A stretch of DNA of 64,000 nucleotides, from NCBI RefSeq assembly GCF_019459305.1, contig NZ_JAIBES010000129.1:1-64000 (forward strand), written 5' to 3'. This stretch comes from Sphingopyxis sp. Lineage in GTDB: Bacteria; Pseudomonadota; Alphaproteobacteria; Sphingomonadales; Sphingomonadaceae. Below the pieces are notes generated by a model. The model made no database searches, was not told the origin of the DNA, and saw only the letters and a program-made list of their open reading frames with translations. Numbering within the stretch: the first letter of the stretch is position 1; each line of letters begins with the position of its first letter. Below, piece by piece: positions 7,984-16,116 of this stretch. The position numbers and the translations under genes are program-made.

Positions 7984-9096
7984 ATGCCGCCCACGCCCCT
8001 TCGCATCGGAATCATCAGTGCGGCCTGGGGCGCCAAGGCACATCTGCCCGCGTGGCGCAGCCTCGACGGGATCGAAGTCACCGCAATCTGCACCTCGCGG
8101 CCCGAGACGGCGGCGAAGGCCGCCGCCGAGTTCGGCGTCGCGCGCGCGTTCCATGATTTCCGTGAGATGGCCGCCGATCCCGATATCGACATCGTCGATT
8201 GCGGCACGCGCCCGCCTTTACGCTACGCCATGGTGATGGCGGCGCTCGGCGCGGGCAAGCATGTGTATAACGGGATTCCCTTTGCCAAGGATATGGCCGA
8301 TGCGCGCGCGATGACCGATGCGTGGCGCACGGCGGGGACGGTCGCGGTTGTTGACGCCTTCATGCAGGCGGTGCCGGCGATGGTACAGATGAAGGCGATG
8401 TTGGGCGACGGCTGGATCGGCGACGTCTTTGGCGCGGATGTCGCGTTCGAGGTGCCGCTATTCAGTTCGGCGCAGACCAACGTACCGGGCTATGTCTGGT
8501 TCGCCGACCCCGCCAACGGCGCAAGCGCTGGCCGCAATCTGGGCAGCCACATGCTGCATCTGTTGGTGCATTTTTTTGGGCCGATCACGTCTGTTGCATC
8601 AGATCACACCTTGGCGCTGAAGCAATGGCCACTCGATGGCGACGTAATCTGCCCCGAGGTGCCCGACCGCGCCTCGATGCTCTTGCGCCACGCGTCGGGA
8701 TTGCCGACGCGGGTGGAGGCCAACTGGTCGAAGATCGGCGGCGAAGGGTTTCGCTTCTCGGTGTGGGGATCGGCGGGAAGGCTCGAAGCACGCGCGCCGG
8801 TGTTTCCGATGGCGCATGATACAAGACTGTTCGGCACCCGAGATACGGCGCTGGGCACCGCGATGATGGGCGAGATTGCGATTGCGCCTGAGTATCTGAC
8901 GGTGCCGGGTTGCCACGCGGTTGCAGACCGGCCTGAGACCGGACTGCTGGCGCTGGCGTCGATTTTTGCAGCGATGCGTGATGCGATCCATGGGTTCGGC
9001 ACGACGGCGCCCGACTTTGCGCAGGGGCTGCATGTACAGCACGTGGTCGAGGCGGCGGCGCAGGCGAGCGACGAGCGGCGGTGGATCGACTTGTAA
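7984..9096 (+). CDS. Gfo/Idh/MocA family oxidoreductase
   Basis: About 370 residues with a Rossmann N terminus (LRIGIISAAWGAKAHLPAW) and a Gfo/Idh/MocA C-terminal domain; such enzymes oxidise or reduce hydroxyl groups with NAD(P). The ATG at 7984 is chosen because an earlier in-frame ATG at 7924 lies inside the CoA-transferase gene; there is no clear ribosome site, so coupling is likely. The family's EKP motif, whose lysine is catalytic, is replaced by GIP at residues 97-99 (the stretch is NGIPFAKDM). That suggests altered or lost catalysis. It ends convergent with the thiolase gene at 9127. Confidence 0.85.
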   Translation: MPPTPLRIGIISAAWGAKAHLPAWRSLDGIEVTAICTSRPETAAKAAAEFGVARAFHDFREMAADPDIDIVDCGTRPPLRYAMVMAALGAGKHVYNGIPFAKDMADARAMTDAWRTAGTVAVVDAFMQAVPAMVQMKAMLGDGWIGDVFGADVAFEVPLFSSAQTNVPGYVWFADPANGASAGRNLGSHMLHLLVHFFGPITSVASDHTLALKQWPLDGDVICPEVPDRASMLLRHASGLPTRVEANWSKIGGEGFRFSVWGSAGRLEARAPVFPMAHDTRLFGTRDTALGTAMMGEIAIAPEYLTVPGCHAVADRPETGLLALASIFAAMRDAIHGFGTTAPDFAQGLHVQHVVEAAAQASDERRWIDL

Positions 9097-9126
9097 TCGC
9101 CCTCCCTCAGGCGGGTGGGAAGGAAG

Positions 9127-10296
9127 CTAGTCGCGCCGGATCAGCATCGATCCCGAAATGAACCCACCCCCCATTCCGCACACCGCCGTTTTCGCGTCCG
9201 CAACCTGCCGCCCGCCCGCATTGCCCCACAATTGCGTGCAAGCCTCGTGCAACAACCCGAAACCGTGCAGTCGCCCACCCGACAATTGACCGCCGCCGGT
9301 GTTCACCGGAAAACGTCCGCCAGGACCGATATTGCCCTCGGCGATGAAGTCCTTTGCCTCCCCATGGCCGCAGAAACCGAAGGCTTCGAGCCAATAGGGC
9401 ACGAAGATGCTGAAGCCGTCGTAGAGTGCGAGCATGTCGACGTCGGCGGGTTTCAGGTCGGTGCGTTTCCACATATCCGCCGCGCTGTCGTGCGCGCCCA
9501 TCGTCGTCAGGTCGGTGCGCTGATCCCAGGTTTCCTGCGACGCGAGCGCCGCACCCATCGCCTCGATCGTCAGCGGCGCGCGCGCACAATCCCTGGCGGC
9601 GTCGGCGGCCGAAACGATGATCACGCACGCCCCGTCGATCGGTACGTCGCAGTCGAACAGCCCGAGCGGCGACGAGATCATCCGCGCGCCCAGATAATCG
9701 TCCATCGACAGCGGCGCCTGCATCACCGCCGATGGATTATGCCGTGCAAAGGCGCGCTGACCGGTCGCGACGAGGCCCAGATGCTCGCGCGTCATGCCGA
9801 ATTCGTGAAAGTATCGCGTCGCCATCCAGCCGGCCCAGTTCGATGCCGACATGGCGTTGGCAGGGACAAGATAGCTGTACCAGCCACCCAGCCGGGCGCG
9901 TCCCGCACCCGGGATGCTCGCGCGCTGGGTCGCAGTCTGCGAACTGCTTTCGGTAAGCGCGCGGAAACAAAGGACGTGACGCGCCTGCCCGGTCGCGACC
10001 GCCATGGCCGCCACCATCAGCGGCGCCATCTGCGACGGGCCATCGGGCACCGCGCTGTGCCAGCGGGTCTGGAGGCCGAGTGCGTTGCGGACCTCGCCGG
10101 TGCCCAGTGGCGACATGCCAGGCGAATTGTCGGCTTTGCCCGGATAGGTCGAGATGCCGTCGATATCGTCCTTGGTCAGCCCGGCGCATTCGAGCGCGCG
10201 CTTCGCGGCTTCGGCAAGATGCGCCATTGCGGGGCGTCCGGTCTTCCGCCCGATGTCGGACATGCCGACGCCAGTAATCGCTGCATTCAGCGTCAT
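9127..10296 (-). CDS. Thiolase-like protein (Ltp2/SCP-x type), partner of DUF35
   Basis: A 389-residue thiolase-fold protein beginning MTLNAAITGVGMSDIG. ATG at 10296 is preferred over 10311 because it overlaps the DUF35 stop by ATGA. Landmarks are LKPADVDMLALYDGFS, NTGGGQLSGGRLHGFG and HEACTQLWG. The loop that holds the Cys nucleophile of degradative thiolases has no cysteine, a feature of Ltp2-type proteins that cleave beta-hydroxyacyl-CoA side chains by retro-aldol chemistry together with a DUF35 subunit (established for steroid aldolases). It is intact, unlike its close relative at 906-2090. The operon is SDR, MFS, DUF35, thiolase. Confidence 0.9.
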   Translation of the reverse strand: MTLNAAITGVGMSDIGRKTGRPAMAHLAEAAKRALECAGLTKDDIDGISTYPGKADNSPGMSPLGTGEVRNALGLQTRWHSAVPDGPSQMAPLMVAAMAVATGQARHVLCFRALTESSSQTATQRASIPGAGRARLGGWYSYLVPANAMSASNWAGWMATRYFHEFGMTREHLGLVATGQRAFARHNPSAVMQAPLSMDDYLGARMISSPLGLFDCDVPIDGACVIIVSAADAARDCARAPLTIEAMGAALASQETWDQRTDLTTMGAHDSAADMWKRTDLKPADVDMLALYDGFSIFVPYWLEAFGFCGHGEAKDFIAEGNIGPGGRFPVNTGGGQLSGGRLHGFGLLHEACTQLWGNAGGRQVADAKTAVCGMGGGFISGSMLIRRD

Positions 10297-10688
10297 TGCG
10301 CCTTCTCCCACTGCGGAAACCAGATATCTTCGATGTTGGCGAAGCTTATGCGCATCGTCTGGCCGATAGCGACGCTTTCAGGGTCGGTTCCGACAACTTC
10401 GGCGGTCACGCGGACACCCGGAGCGCCGTCGAGATCGACCACCGCGAGGGTAAAGGGGACCTGCATTCCGGGGGCCCATGGCTGATGGTTCACCGTATAG
10501 GTATAGACTGTGCCGGTTCCAGGAACCGGCCTGCTTTCAACGGCTTCGCTCCAACACTTCGGACAGATCAGCTGCGGCGGGTGGATCGCGTGGTTGCAGT
10601 CGGCGCAGAAGGCGATCATCAGTTTGCCGTCCGCGCCGCCGGTCCAGAAGGCGGTATTTTCGGGCGTCAGTTCGGGGAGTGGTCTCAT
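10293..10688 (-). CDS. DUF35 / OB-fold protein with zinc ribbon
   Basis: 131 residues: zinc ribbon CADC-x10-CPKC near residues 28-45, then an OB fold (TGTVYTYTVNHQPWAPG). This is the expected partner subunit of the thiolase-like protein encoded immediately downstream, with ATGA overlap between the genes. Its start also overlaps the stop of the MFS gene by ATGA, so all four genes of this operon are translationally coupled. The role as an aldolase or acyltransferase accessory subunit is inferred from characterised Ltp2-DUF35 and ChsH2 systems. Confidence 0.87.
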   Translation of the reverse strand: MRPLPELTPENTAFWTGGADGKLMIAFCADCNHAIHPPQLICPKCWSEAVESRPVPGTGTVYTYTVNHQPWAPGMQVPFTLAVVDLDGAPGVRVTAEVVGTDPESVAIGQTMRISFANIEDIWFPQWEKAQ

Positions 10689-12085
10689 GGCTGTTCCTGC
10701 GGTGAAAGTTGTCGCGGTAGCGCAAATGCGACGAGAATCGCCACGAGGCAGATACCGACGATGACAGTGACGGTGAGGTCGTAGGCGAACGGCGAGGGAT
10801 AGATTTCATCGCCGCGGCGCACGACATCGACCGCGAGCAAGGTCGTTACCATCTGCGCGCCGATACCCAGGAACAGCTGACGGATGACGGTGAGCATTCC
10901 CGAAATCTCGCTGATCCGTTCAGGCGGCGATGCTTGCGCGATGATCGTCGGAGCCACCGAGAATAGCATCGTCGCGCCAAAGCTGATGATGATGAGCTGC
11001 GCGACAGCAATGGCAAAGCCGTCGATATCGACGATAAACCACAGGAGCCACCCCGCGGTGGTGATAAGGCCGCCGACAATAAGCGCGATCCGACCACCCC
11101 CCCTGCCCGCGAGCCAGCCGCCGAGCGGTCCGGCGAAGGTCGAACTGAGGTTCGAGGGAAGCTTGGCAAGTCCCGCCACCGTTGCCGTGAGTCCGAGCCC
11201 GGCAACAGTCCATGCCGGCGCCTGCAGCAGCAGCGAGAAGAATACCGTGATCTGAAGCGTACTCATCGAGACGAGCGCGGTAACTGCGCCGCCCACTGCG
11301 ATCGTGCGGTCGGCGAAGCTGCGGATCGCGATCAGTGGATTGGGGCTGGTCAGGCTGCGGCGGACCCACCAGGTGACAAGCGCGACGCCGAGCGCCAGCG
11401 CACCCAGCGGCATTGGGTTGCCCCAGCCCCAGCTTTTTCCCATGCTGAAATAGACAAGCACGAGCGCCACGCCGGGCGCAAAAGCCAAGCCCGACATCCA
11501 GTCGACCGCCTGCGTCGATGGGCGCCGGATCGAAACGGGCACGAAGGCGAGAATCGCGAGCATAGCCGTCACGCACAGTCCGGCGCTGGTGAAGAAAATG
11601 CCGTGCCAGCTGAACTGATCGACGATCATGCCGCCGACGACGAGCCCTGCCGCCGTTCCGATCGACGCGCCCGAAATCATCAGGCCGATCGCCATTGGCG
11701 CGCGGTCCTTTGGCATATTTTCATGCACCAGCCCTATGCATAAAGGGAGGATCGCGCCGGTGACCCCCTGCATCAGCCGGCCGGCGAGCAGCACCGAGAA
11801 ATTGGTCGAAAGCGCGCTGATCAGAGAACCGATCGCCCCGATCGCTAGGACGACAATCAGCACCCGTCTCCGCCCGAACAAATCGCCGAGACGGCCAACG
11901 ACCGCCGCGATCGCCGCGCCGACGATAAGATAGCCGGTGATCAGCCAGCCGACCATTGCGGGATTTCCAAAATCCTCGATCAGCTTTTTGAGCGCCGCGA
12001 GGATCATCGCAGTTTCGAACGACCCGGTGACTTCGGCGACCCATAGTGCACCGATGAGAAGTGGAAGGTTGCGGCGATCGCTCAC
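10685..12085 (-). CDS. MFS transporter, DHA2/EmrB-like
   Basis: A 466-residue major facilitator with about 14 hydrophobic segments. The signature GRLGDLFGRRRVLI lies after the second helix and the drug:H+ antiporter motif LAGRLMQGVTGAILPL after the fourth. It likely moves an organic acid or a pathway intermediate across the inner membrane; import or export cannot be told. The start is GTG at 12085, directly after the TGA of the SDR gene, implying translational coupling. Its place between an SDR and a DUF35/thiolase pair ties it to the catabolic pathway rather than to antibiotic resistance. Confidence 0.9.
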   Translation of the reverse strand: MSDRRNLPLLIGALWVAEVTGSFETAMILAALKKLIEDFGNPAMVGWLITGYLIVGAAIAAVVGRLGDLFGRRRVLIVVLAIGAIGSLISALSTNFSVLLAGRLMQGVTGAILPLCIGLVHENMPKDRAPMAIGLMISGASIGTAAGLVVGGMIVDQFSWHGIFFTSAGLCVTAMLAILAFVPVSIRRPSTQAVDWMSGLAFAPGVALVLVYFSMGKSWGWGNPMPLGALALGVALVTWWVRRSLTSPNPLIAIRSFADRTIAVGGAVTALVSMSTLQITVFFSLLLQAPAWTVAGLGLTATVAGLAKLPSNLSSTFAGPLGGWLAGRGGGRIALIVGGLITTAGWLLWFIVDIDGFAIAVAQLIIISFGATMLFSVAPTIIAQASPPERISEISGMLTVIRQLFLGIGAQMVTTLLAVDVVRRGDEIYPSPFAYDLTVTVIVGICLVAILVAFALPRQLSPQEQP

Positions 12086-12868
12086 TCAGCTTGCGACCGT
12101 CTTGGCCCCGTCGGGAACCCCTACCTGCGCTGCGCGAACCTCGATAAGGTCGACCCCGATGTCGGCGGGAAGGCCGATGACCGCCAGCAGCGCCGCAGCC
12201 ATCGATTCGGGGGTCGCCGATTCCCCTGACATCGAGGCGTGGCCCGTCTCGACGATCTTTTTATAGAAAGCTGCCATGGTGTCTTGCGACCATGCCTTGC
12301 CGCCCGACCCGCCCTTGACCGAGCCAGAACGCAGGATGGTGACGCGGATTTCTTCCGAGCGCAGTTCGTCGCGCAGGCCCTGACAAAGCGTTTCGACGGC
12401 CGCCTTGGTCGCCGCATACAGCGCCAACATCGGGAAAGGCATTCGGACCGATTCACTGCTGATCGCGATGATCTGCCCCTTGGTTTCGCGCAAATGCGGA
12501 ATCGCAGCGCGGGCCAGCCAGGCGACGCCGAGGATGTTGATATCGACATGATTGCGGATCAGGTCGTCGCTGCCATGTTCGAACGCGAAAGGGTGGTAGA
12601 TTGCAGCATTGGCAACAACGACGTCGATGCGGCCAAACGCATCGATGGTGCGTGCGATCGCCGCATCGACAGCGGTCGACGAGGTGACGTCACAGGCCAG
12701 CGGCAGGACGGCGTCGCCGAATTGCTGCGCCAGACTGTCGAGTTCGTCCGACGGCCGCGCAAGGCAGGCGACGCGCATCCCCGCCCCCGTCAGCGCGGTG
12801 ACGAAATGACGGCCCATCCCCTTCGAAGCACCCGTGATAACGGCAGTTTTGCCGGAAAGGCTTTCCAT
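12086..12868 (-). CDS. Short-chain dehydrogenase/reductase (SDR)
   Basis: A 260-residue classical SDR starting MESLSGKTAVITGASKGMG at 12868, where a GGGAAT site precedes the ATG; the longer frame to 13066 would cross the promoter. Cofactor motif is TGASKGMG, then VVANAAIY, and the catalytic residues lie in IAISSES and YAATK. It would oxidise or reduce a hydroxyl or keto group, possibly a beta-hydroxyacyl-CoA. It is the first gene of the operon continuing into MFS, DUF35 and thiolase. Its promoter faces the TetR gene and contains a TTGACNNNTCGTCA-type repeat 36 bases upstream. Confidence 0.92.
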   Translation of the reverse strand: MESLSGKTAVITGASKGMGRHFVTALTGAGMRVACLARPSDELDSLAQQFGDAVLPLACDVTSSTAVDAAIARTIDAFGRIDVVVANAAIYHPFAFEHGSDDLIRNHVDINILGVAWLARAAIPHLRETKGQIIAISSESVRMPFPMLALYAATKAAVETLCQGLRDELRSEEIRVTILRSGSVKGGSGGKAWSQDTMAAFYKKIVETGHASMSGESATPESMAAALLAVIGLPADIGVDLIEVRAAQVGVPDGAKTVAS

Positions 12869-12903
12869 CCCGATTCCCCAATTACTATGCTTTTCTTTTG
12901 TTT

Positions 12904-12918
12904 CTGACGATACGTCAA
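12904..12918 (-). promoter_or_regulatory. Operator-like inverted repeat (TetR intergenic)
   Basis: CTGACGATACGTCAA on the plus strand; read on the minus strand it is TTGACGTATCGTCAG, matching the elements at 2568 and 14708. The inner TGACG-ATA-CGTCA is a perfect palindrome. It sits between the divergent SDR and TetR genes, the classic place for a TetR operator. Confidence 0.7.
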
Positions 12919-12980
12919 TTTTTTGCCTTATCGCAACCCAGCTGTTAGGAAGAGTGGCACATTTTGAGCGGGGCACGAAT

Positions 12981-13658
12981 TTGACGACACAGCAACAAGC
13001 CGTGGTTGAGCAGCGCGTGGCGTCTGATGCGGTGTCCGAGGGCACTGGTCGCAAGCTGGGCGCCAAAGGTCAGCGCACCCGTCAGCAACTGATCGATGCC
13101 ACGGTTGCGTTGCTGGAAACGCACGGGTTGCGGGACGTTTCCGTGGTCGACGTCGCTCGCGCCGCCAATACCTCGCCAGCGACTTTCTATGTCTATTTCA
13201 AAGGCGTGCCAGAGGTTGTTCTGGCGGCGCTTGAAAGTGCGACGCAAACGTCCCCGGAACTGGAGGCGATCGTGGCGAGCGACTGGCTGGCGGCTGGGGC
13301 CGCGGCAAATGCGCGAGCGTTCGTCGATTGTTATACCGATATCTGGAATCGCAACCGGACAATATTCGTGGTCCGCAACCTCGCCGCCGAAGAAGGCGAC
13401 GCGCGCTTTTACGAAGCGCGAATGACCTTGGCGCGGCCCATCCTGATTGCGATCAGCGAGCAGGTCGAGCGCGCGCAGGCGGCTGGCCGTATCCCAGCCG
13501 ACCTGTCGCCGCGTTCGTGCGCCGGAACGATGCTGATGATGCTGGAACGCCTTTCGGCCATCGGCCCGATGAGCCGCGACGATGACGGGGTCGGCTATGC
13601 CGACCTCAAGGCCGCAGCCGCGTACAGCATATCGACGATGCTGGGCGCCAGAGGGTAG
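12981..13658 (+). CDS. TetR/AcrR family transcriptional regulator
   Basis: About 225 residues from a TTG start at 12981 (LTTQQQAVVEQ), which has a GCGGGGC stretch upstream and leaves room for the divergent promoter. An ATG-initiated frame from 12834 would run back through the operator and over the SDR start, so it is unlikely. The N-terminal helix-turn-helix is seen in RQQLIDATVALLETHGLRDVSVVDVARAANTSPATFYVYF; the C-terminal half is the ligand and dimer domain. It probably represses the divergent SDR operon, its own gene and, judging by the shared repeat, the promoters at 2513-2634 and 14636-14742. An acyl-CoA or pathway ligand is a guess. Confidence 0.88.
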   Translation: MTTQQQAVVEQRVASDAVSEGTGRKLGAKGQRTRQQLIDATVALLETHGLRDVSVVDVARAANTSPATFYVYFKGVPEVVLAALESATQTSPELEAIVASDWLAAGAAANARAFVDCYTDIWNRNRTIFVVRNLAAEEGDARFYEARMTLARPILIAISEQVERAQAAGRIPADLSPRSCAGTMLMMLERLSAIGPMSRDDDGVGYADLKAAAAYSISTMLGARG

Positions 13659-13807
13659 CTGTGGCGATCCCCCCTGTCGCGCAGCGATGGGAAGCCGACA
13701 GCGGTGTAACCCCTGACGGAGGGGCCTTGGCACTGCCGTCGCCGCGCCTTCACCACTCGCTGGGCGAGCGGTTCCCTTCCCCATGACTTCGTCACCGGGA
13801 GGTTGAG

Positions 13808-14635
13808 TCACGCCGCCGACGCCTCTGCAATCATCTGCTGAATGTTGAGAACGCCGGTGGCCAATCCGCCGGCAAGACCCGCATCGACCGGCAGGCAGAC
13901 GCCGCTGATGAAACGTGCCGCGTCGCTGTTGAGAAGGATCAGCGGCAGCGCCTGTTCCTCCGGGGTCGAATAACGGCCCTTTGCTTTGGCAAATGCGCCA
14001 AGCACCGCATCGCCCGCAATCTTGCGAAATTCGCCAAGCATCGGGGTGTCGATCGGGCTGGGCATCGTGCAGTTGATGCGGATGTCGCGAGCGATCAGGG
14101 CGGGGGCGCTGATCTGGGTCCAGGTATTGATGAGTTCTTTTGACAATGTGTAGGGATCACCGAGTTCGTCGGCGCGATCGGTGTACCATTGCCGCGCCTT
14201 TGCAAAGTCGGTGATACCCATAAATTCGCGCAGCAGCGGCTGACGCGCCAGATAACCCATACCAGCGAGCGACGAGACGCTGACAATGGATGCGCCCGGG
14301 TTTAGGTTCGGAATCCAGCCTTCGGTCCAGGCGCGGATGCCAAGGAAATTGACCGTGACCACATCCTCGCCCGGGAAAGTCTGCGGCAGGCCCGAGACGT
14401 TGAACACCGCATCAACCTTGCCACCAATGCTGGCGATGCCCGCCGCGATCGCTTCAGGGCTTTTCAGGTCGATTTCGGTAAAGCTGGCGAGGTCGACGGG
14501 CGACGGTTTGACATCGGCGCCATGCACTTCCGCGCCCAGATCGACGAGTGCGCGGGCGGCGGCTTCGCCGGTTCCCGAGAAACAGCCCATGACGACCACG
14601 CGCTTGCCCTTATAGCCCAAAATATCGGTAGCCAT
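13808..14635 (-). CDS. SDR, 3-alpha-hydroxysteroid dehydrogenase-like
   Basis: 275 residues from ATG at 14635, with GGAGAAGG five bases upstream (a GTG one codon earlier is less well placed). The cofactor motif GCFSGTGEAAARAL and the long region between VSSLAGMGY and YTLSKELIN resemble the 3alpha-HSD/carbonyl reductase subgroup, which has an insertion before the catalytic Tyr. Serine, Tyr and Lys of the active site are all present. It would interconvert a hydroxyl and a ketone on a cyclic or terpenoid substrate. Transcription starts in a region with the TTGACACTTCGTCAA element, suggesting control by the nearby TetR. It is convergent with the TetR gene; the 149 bases between them contain no gene. 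Confidence 0.9.
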   Translation of the reverse strand: MATDILGYKGKRVVVMGCFSGTGEAAARALVDLGAEVHGADVKPSPVDLASFTEIDLKSPEAIAAGIASIGGKVDAVFNVSGLPQTFPGEDVVTVNFLGIRAWTEGWIPNLNPGASIVSVSSLAGMGYLARQPLLREFMGITDFAKARQWYTDRADELGDPYTLSKELINTWTQISAPALIARDIRINCTMPSPIDTPMLGEFRKIAGDAVLGAFAKAKGRYSTPEEQALPLILLNSDAARFISGVCLPVDAGLAGGLATGVLNIQQMIAEASAA

Positions 14636-14707
14636 CACACCTTCTCCGTCCGTTTTTATCTAGAGAAACCGGGGTAAACCCGCGCCGACCGAGCAGCAAG
14701 TCAAAAC

Positions 14708-14722
14708 TTGACACTTCGTCAA
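14708..14722 (+). promoter_or_regulatory. Operator-like inverted repeat TTGACACTTCGTCAA
   Basis: The third copy of TTGACNNNTCGTCAA, about 73 bases upstream of the SDR at 13808-14635, which is transcribed leftward. It differs from the copy at 2568 by one base in the spacer. Confidence 0.65.
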
Positions 14723-14742
14723 TAATTTGGATACGCTGTAAA

Positions 14743-16116
14743 TCATTCCAGCGGTGCGAACGTCGTCTGGGCGAGCCCGCCCATAGCTTCGGCCATCAAT
14801 GCCGCCTCACGCGCTTCATGCGCATTGCAGAGGATCATCGCGGTTGCAGTTGCGATGCGATCGGCGGCCACCGAGTCGCGGAAAGCGGCCCAGGCGGCGG
14901 CATGATCGGAAAATTGGCGAGCCAGTGCAGCCTCGACCTCCTGCTTCTCGACCGCGTGAAAACCCGGTTCGAAGCGTTCGATCGCGCGCCACCATTTGAT
15001 CAGCCGCGCCATGCCCTTGGCCTTCACCGCGGCCTGTTGGTCGGCGATGCGCGGAACGATGCTGTTGCGGATATCGTCGAGCGCGATCGTGAAGCTGCGG
15101 TCATGGGCACCGAGAGGCGCGTCGGGCATGGCGACAGGCGGCATAGCCACCCCCGCCGCGTCGGCCAGCGCCTCCGACAACACGCGGCGGTGGATCGTCG
15201 AGTAGACGAGGTTCATGCCGAGGTTTGGCGGCGGCGGCGCATCGGGATCGTCATAGCGCGAGCGCCGTGCGAAGCCGGTTTGAAAGAGCAGCCGCCAATA
15301 GCGCACGCGCGCCAGATCGATCGGGTAACCGCCCGCAGCTTCATAATCTGCGAAAGCTTTGGGAAGCGGGACAAAGCCCTGGAACAGCATCCGCAGGCAG
15401 AGCATCGCGAGGTCCGCCATCGGGTCGCCGTAATGCACCAGTTCCCAGTCGAGCAGCGCAGTGACCCGCTTGCCGTCGTAAAGGAAATTCCCCGGCCCGG
15501 CGTCGCCGTGGACGATCACAGGCGCGGGCATATCGGCGGGGATATTTGCGTCAAGCCAGTTCAATGACAGGTGGATCAGCGGATCCCAAGCCTTTCCGCT
15601 ATTCGCCGCGCGCAGCACGGCGAGCCGCCGGCGGATGAAAGAGTCGGCGGGCTCGACCGCGCCCATGCCCTCGACCGGGCTGGCGGTCACGTCGATGCGA
15701 TGGAGTGCTGCGAGTTGTGCCATAAAATCGGCCGCGATTGCGCTGCGCTGAGCCGGATCGGCGATGCCGCCGAAGCGGTCCTTGCCGGGCACCATACCGC
15801 ACACGAGCGCGCGCTGGTCCGGCACCGATGCGAAATAGGGCGCTACACGCACGCCTGCCGATGCCAACGGACCCGACAGCGCGCGCAGCACGGCCGCTTC
15901 GCGCAGGAAAGCGGCGTCGTCCCCTGCCCCCGCTTTAAGCACATCATAATTCATGTACGCGCTTGCAGTGCGTCCGTCGGGCCAGGCGAGGTCGAGTTCG
16001 GCGCCGTCGCGCGATGCGCCTCCGCCGCCGCGCGGCCGGACGGCTGTCACGCGCGCGCCGCTTGCCGCCTCAACTGCAACTGCGAGGCCGTCAGGCAGAA
16101 GTGCTGCGGGCTCCAT
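14743..16116 (-). CDS. APH-type phosphotransferase with C-terminal extension (ACAD10/LvaA-like kinase)
   Basis: 457 residues. The first 340 form an aminoglycoside-phosphotransferase-like kinase: catalytic loop HGDAGPGNFLYD and metal-binding LLDWELVHYGDPMADLAML. The last ~110 residues (from about IVPRIADQQAAV) form a helical extension of the kind often found as a separate small gene beside such kinases (DUF6285-like, tentative). Kinases of this group phosphorylate hydroxyacyl-CoA or hydroxy acids, for example LvaA on 4-hydroxyvaleryl-CoA. The start overlaps the stop of the tandem CoA-transferase by TGATG, so it belongs to the thiolase, DUF35, CoA-transferase, kinase operon. Antibiotic resistance is very unlikely given the context. 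Confidence 0.85.
   Translation of the reverse strand: MEPAALLPDGLAVAVEAASGARVTAVRPRGGGGASRDGAELDLAWPDGRTASAYMNYDVLKAGAGDDAAFLREAAVLRALSGPLASAGVRVAPYFASVPDQRALVCGMVPGKDRFGGIADPAQRSAIAADFMAQLAALHRIDVTASPVEGMGAVEPADSFIRRRLAVLRAANSGKAWDPLIHLSLNWLDANIPADMPAPVIVHGDAGPGNFLYDGKRVTALLDWELVHYGDPMADLAMLCLRMLFQGFVPLPKAFADYEAAGGYPIDLARVRYWRLLFQTGFARRSRYDDPDAPPPPNLGMNLVYSTIHRRVLSEALADAAGVAMPPVAMPDAPLGAHDRSFTIALDDIRNSIVPRIADQQAAVKAKGMARLIKWWRAIERFEPGFHAVEKQEVEAALARQFSDHAAAWAAFRDSVAADRIATATAMILCNAHEAREAALMAEAMGGLAQTTFAPLE

Noticed and set aside
13659-13807. Short spacer between convergent TetR and SDR genes as a small gene or terminator
   Set aside because: No convincing start, ribosome site, or stem with T-run; appears to be plain spacer.
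14743-16116. Aminoglycoside resistance kinase
   Set aside because: The APH fold is shared with hydroxyacyl kinases; its operon of thiolase, DUF35 and CoA-transferase makes resistance very unlikely.
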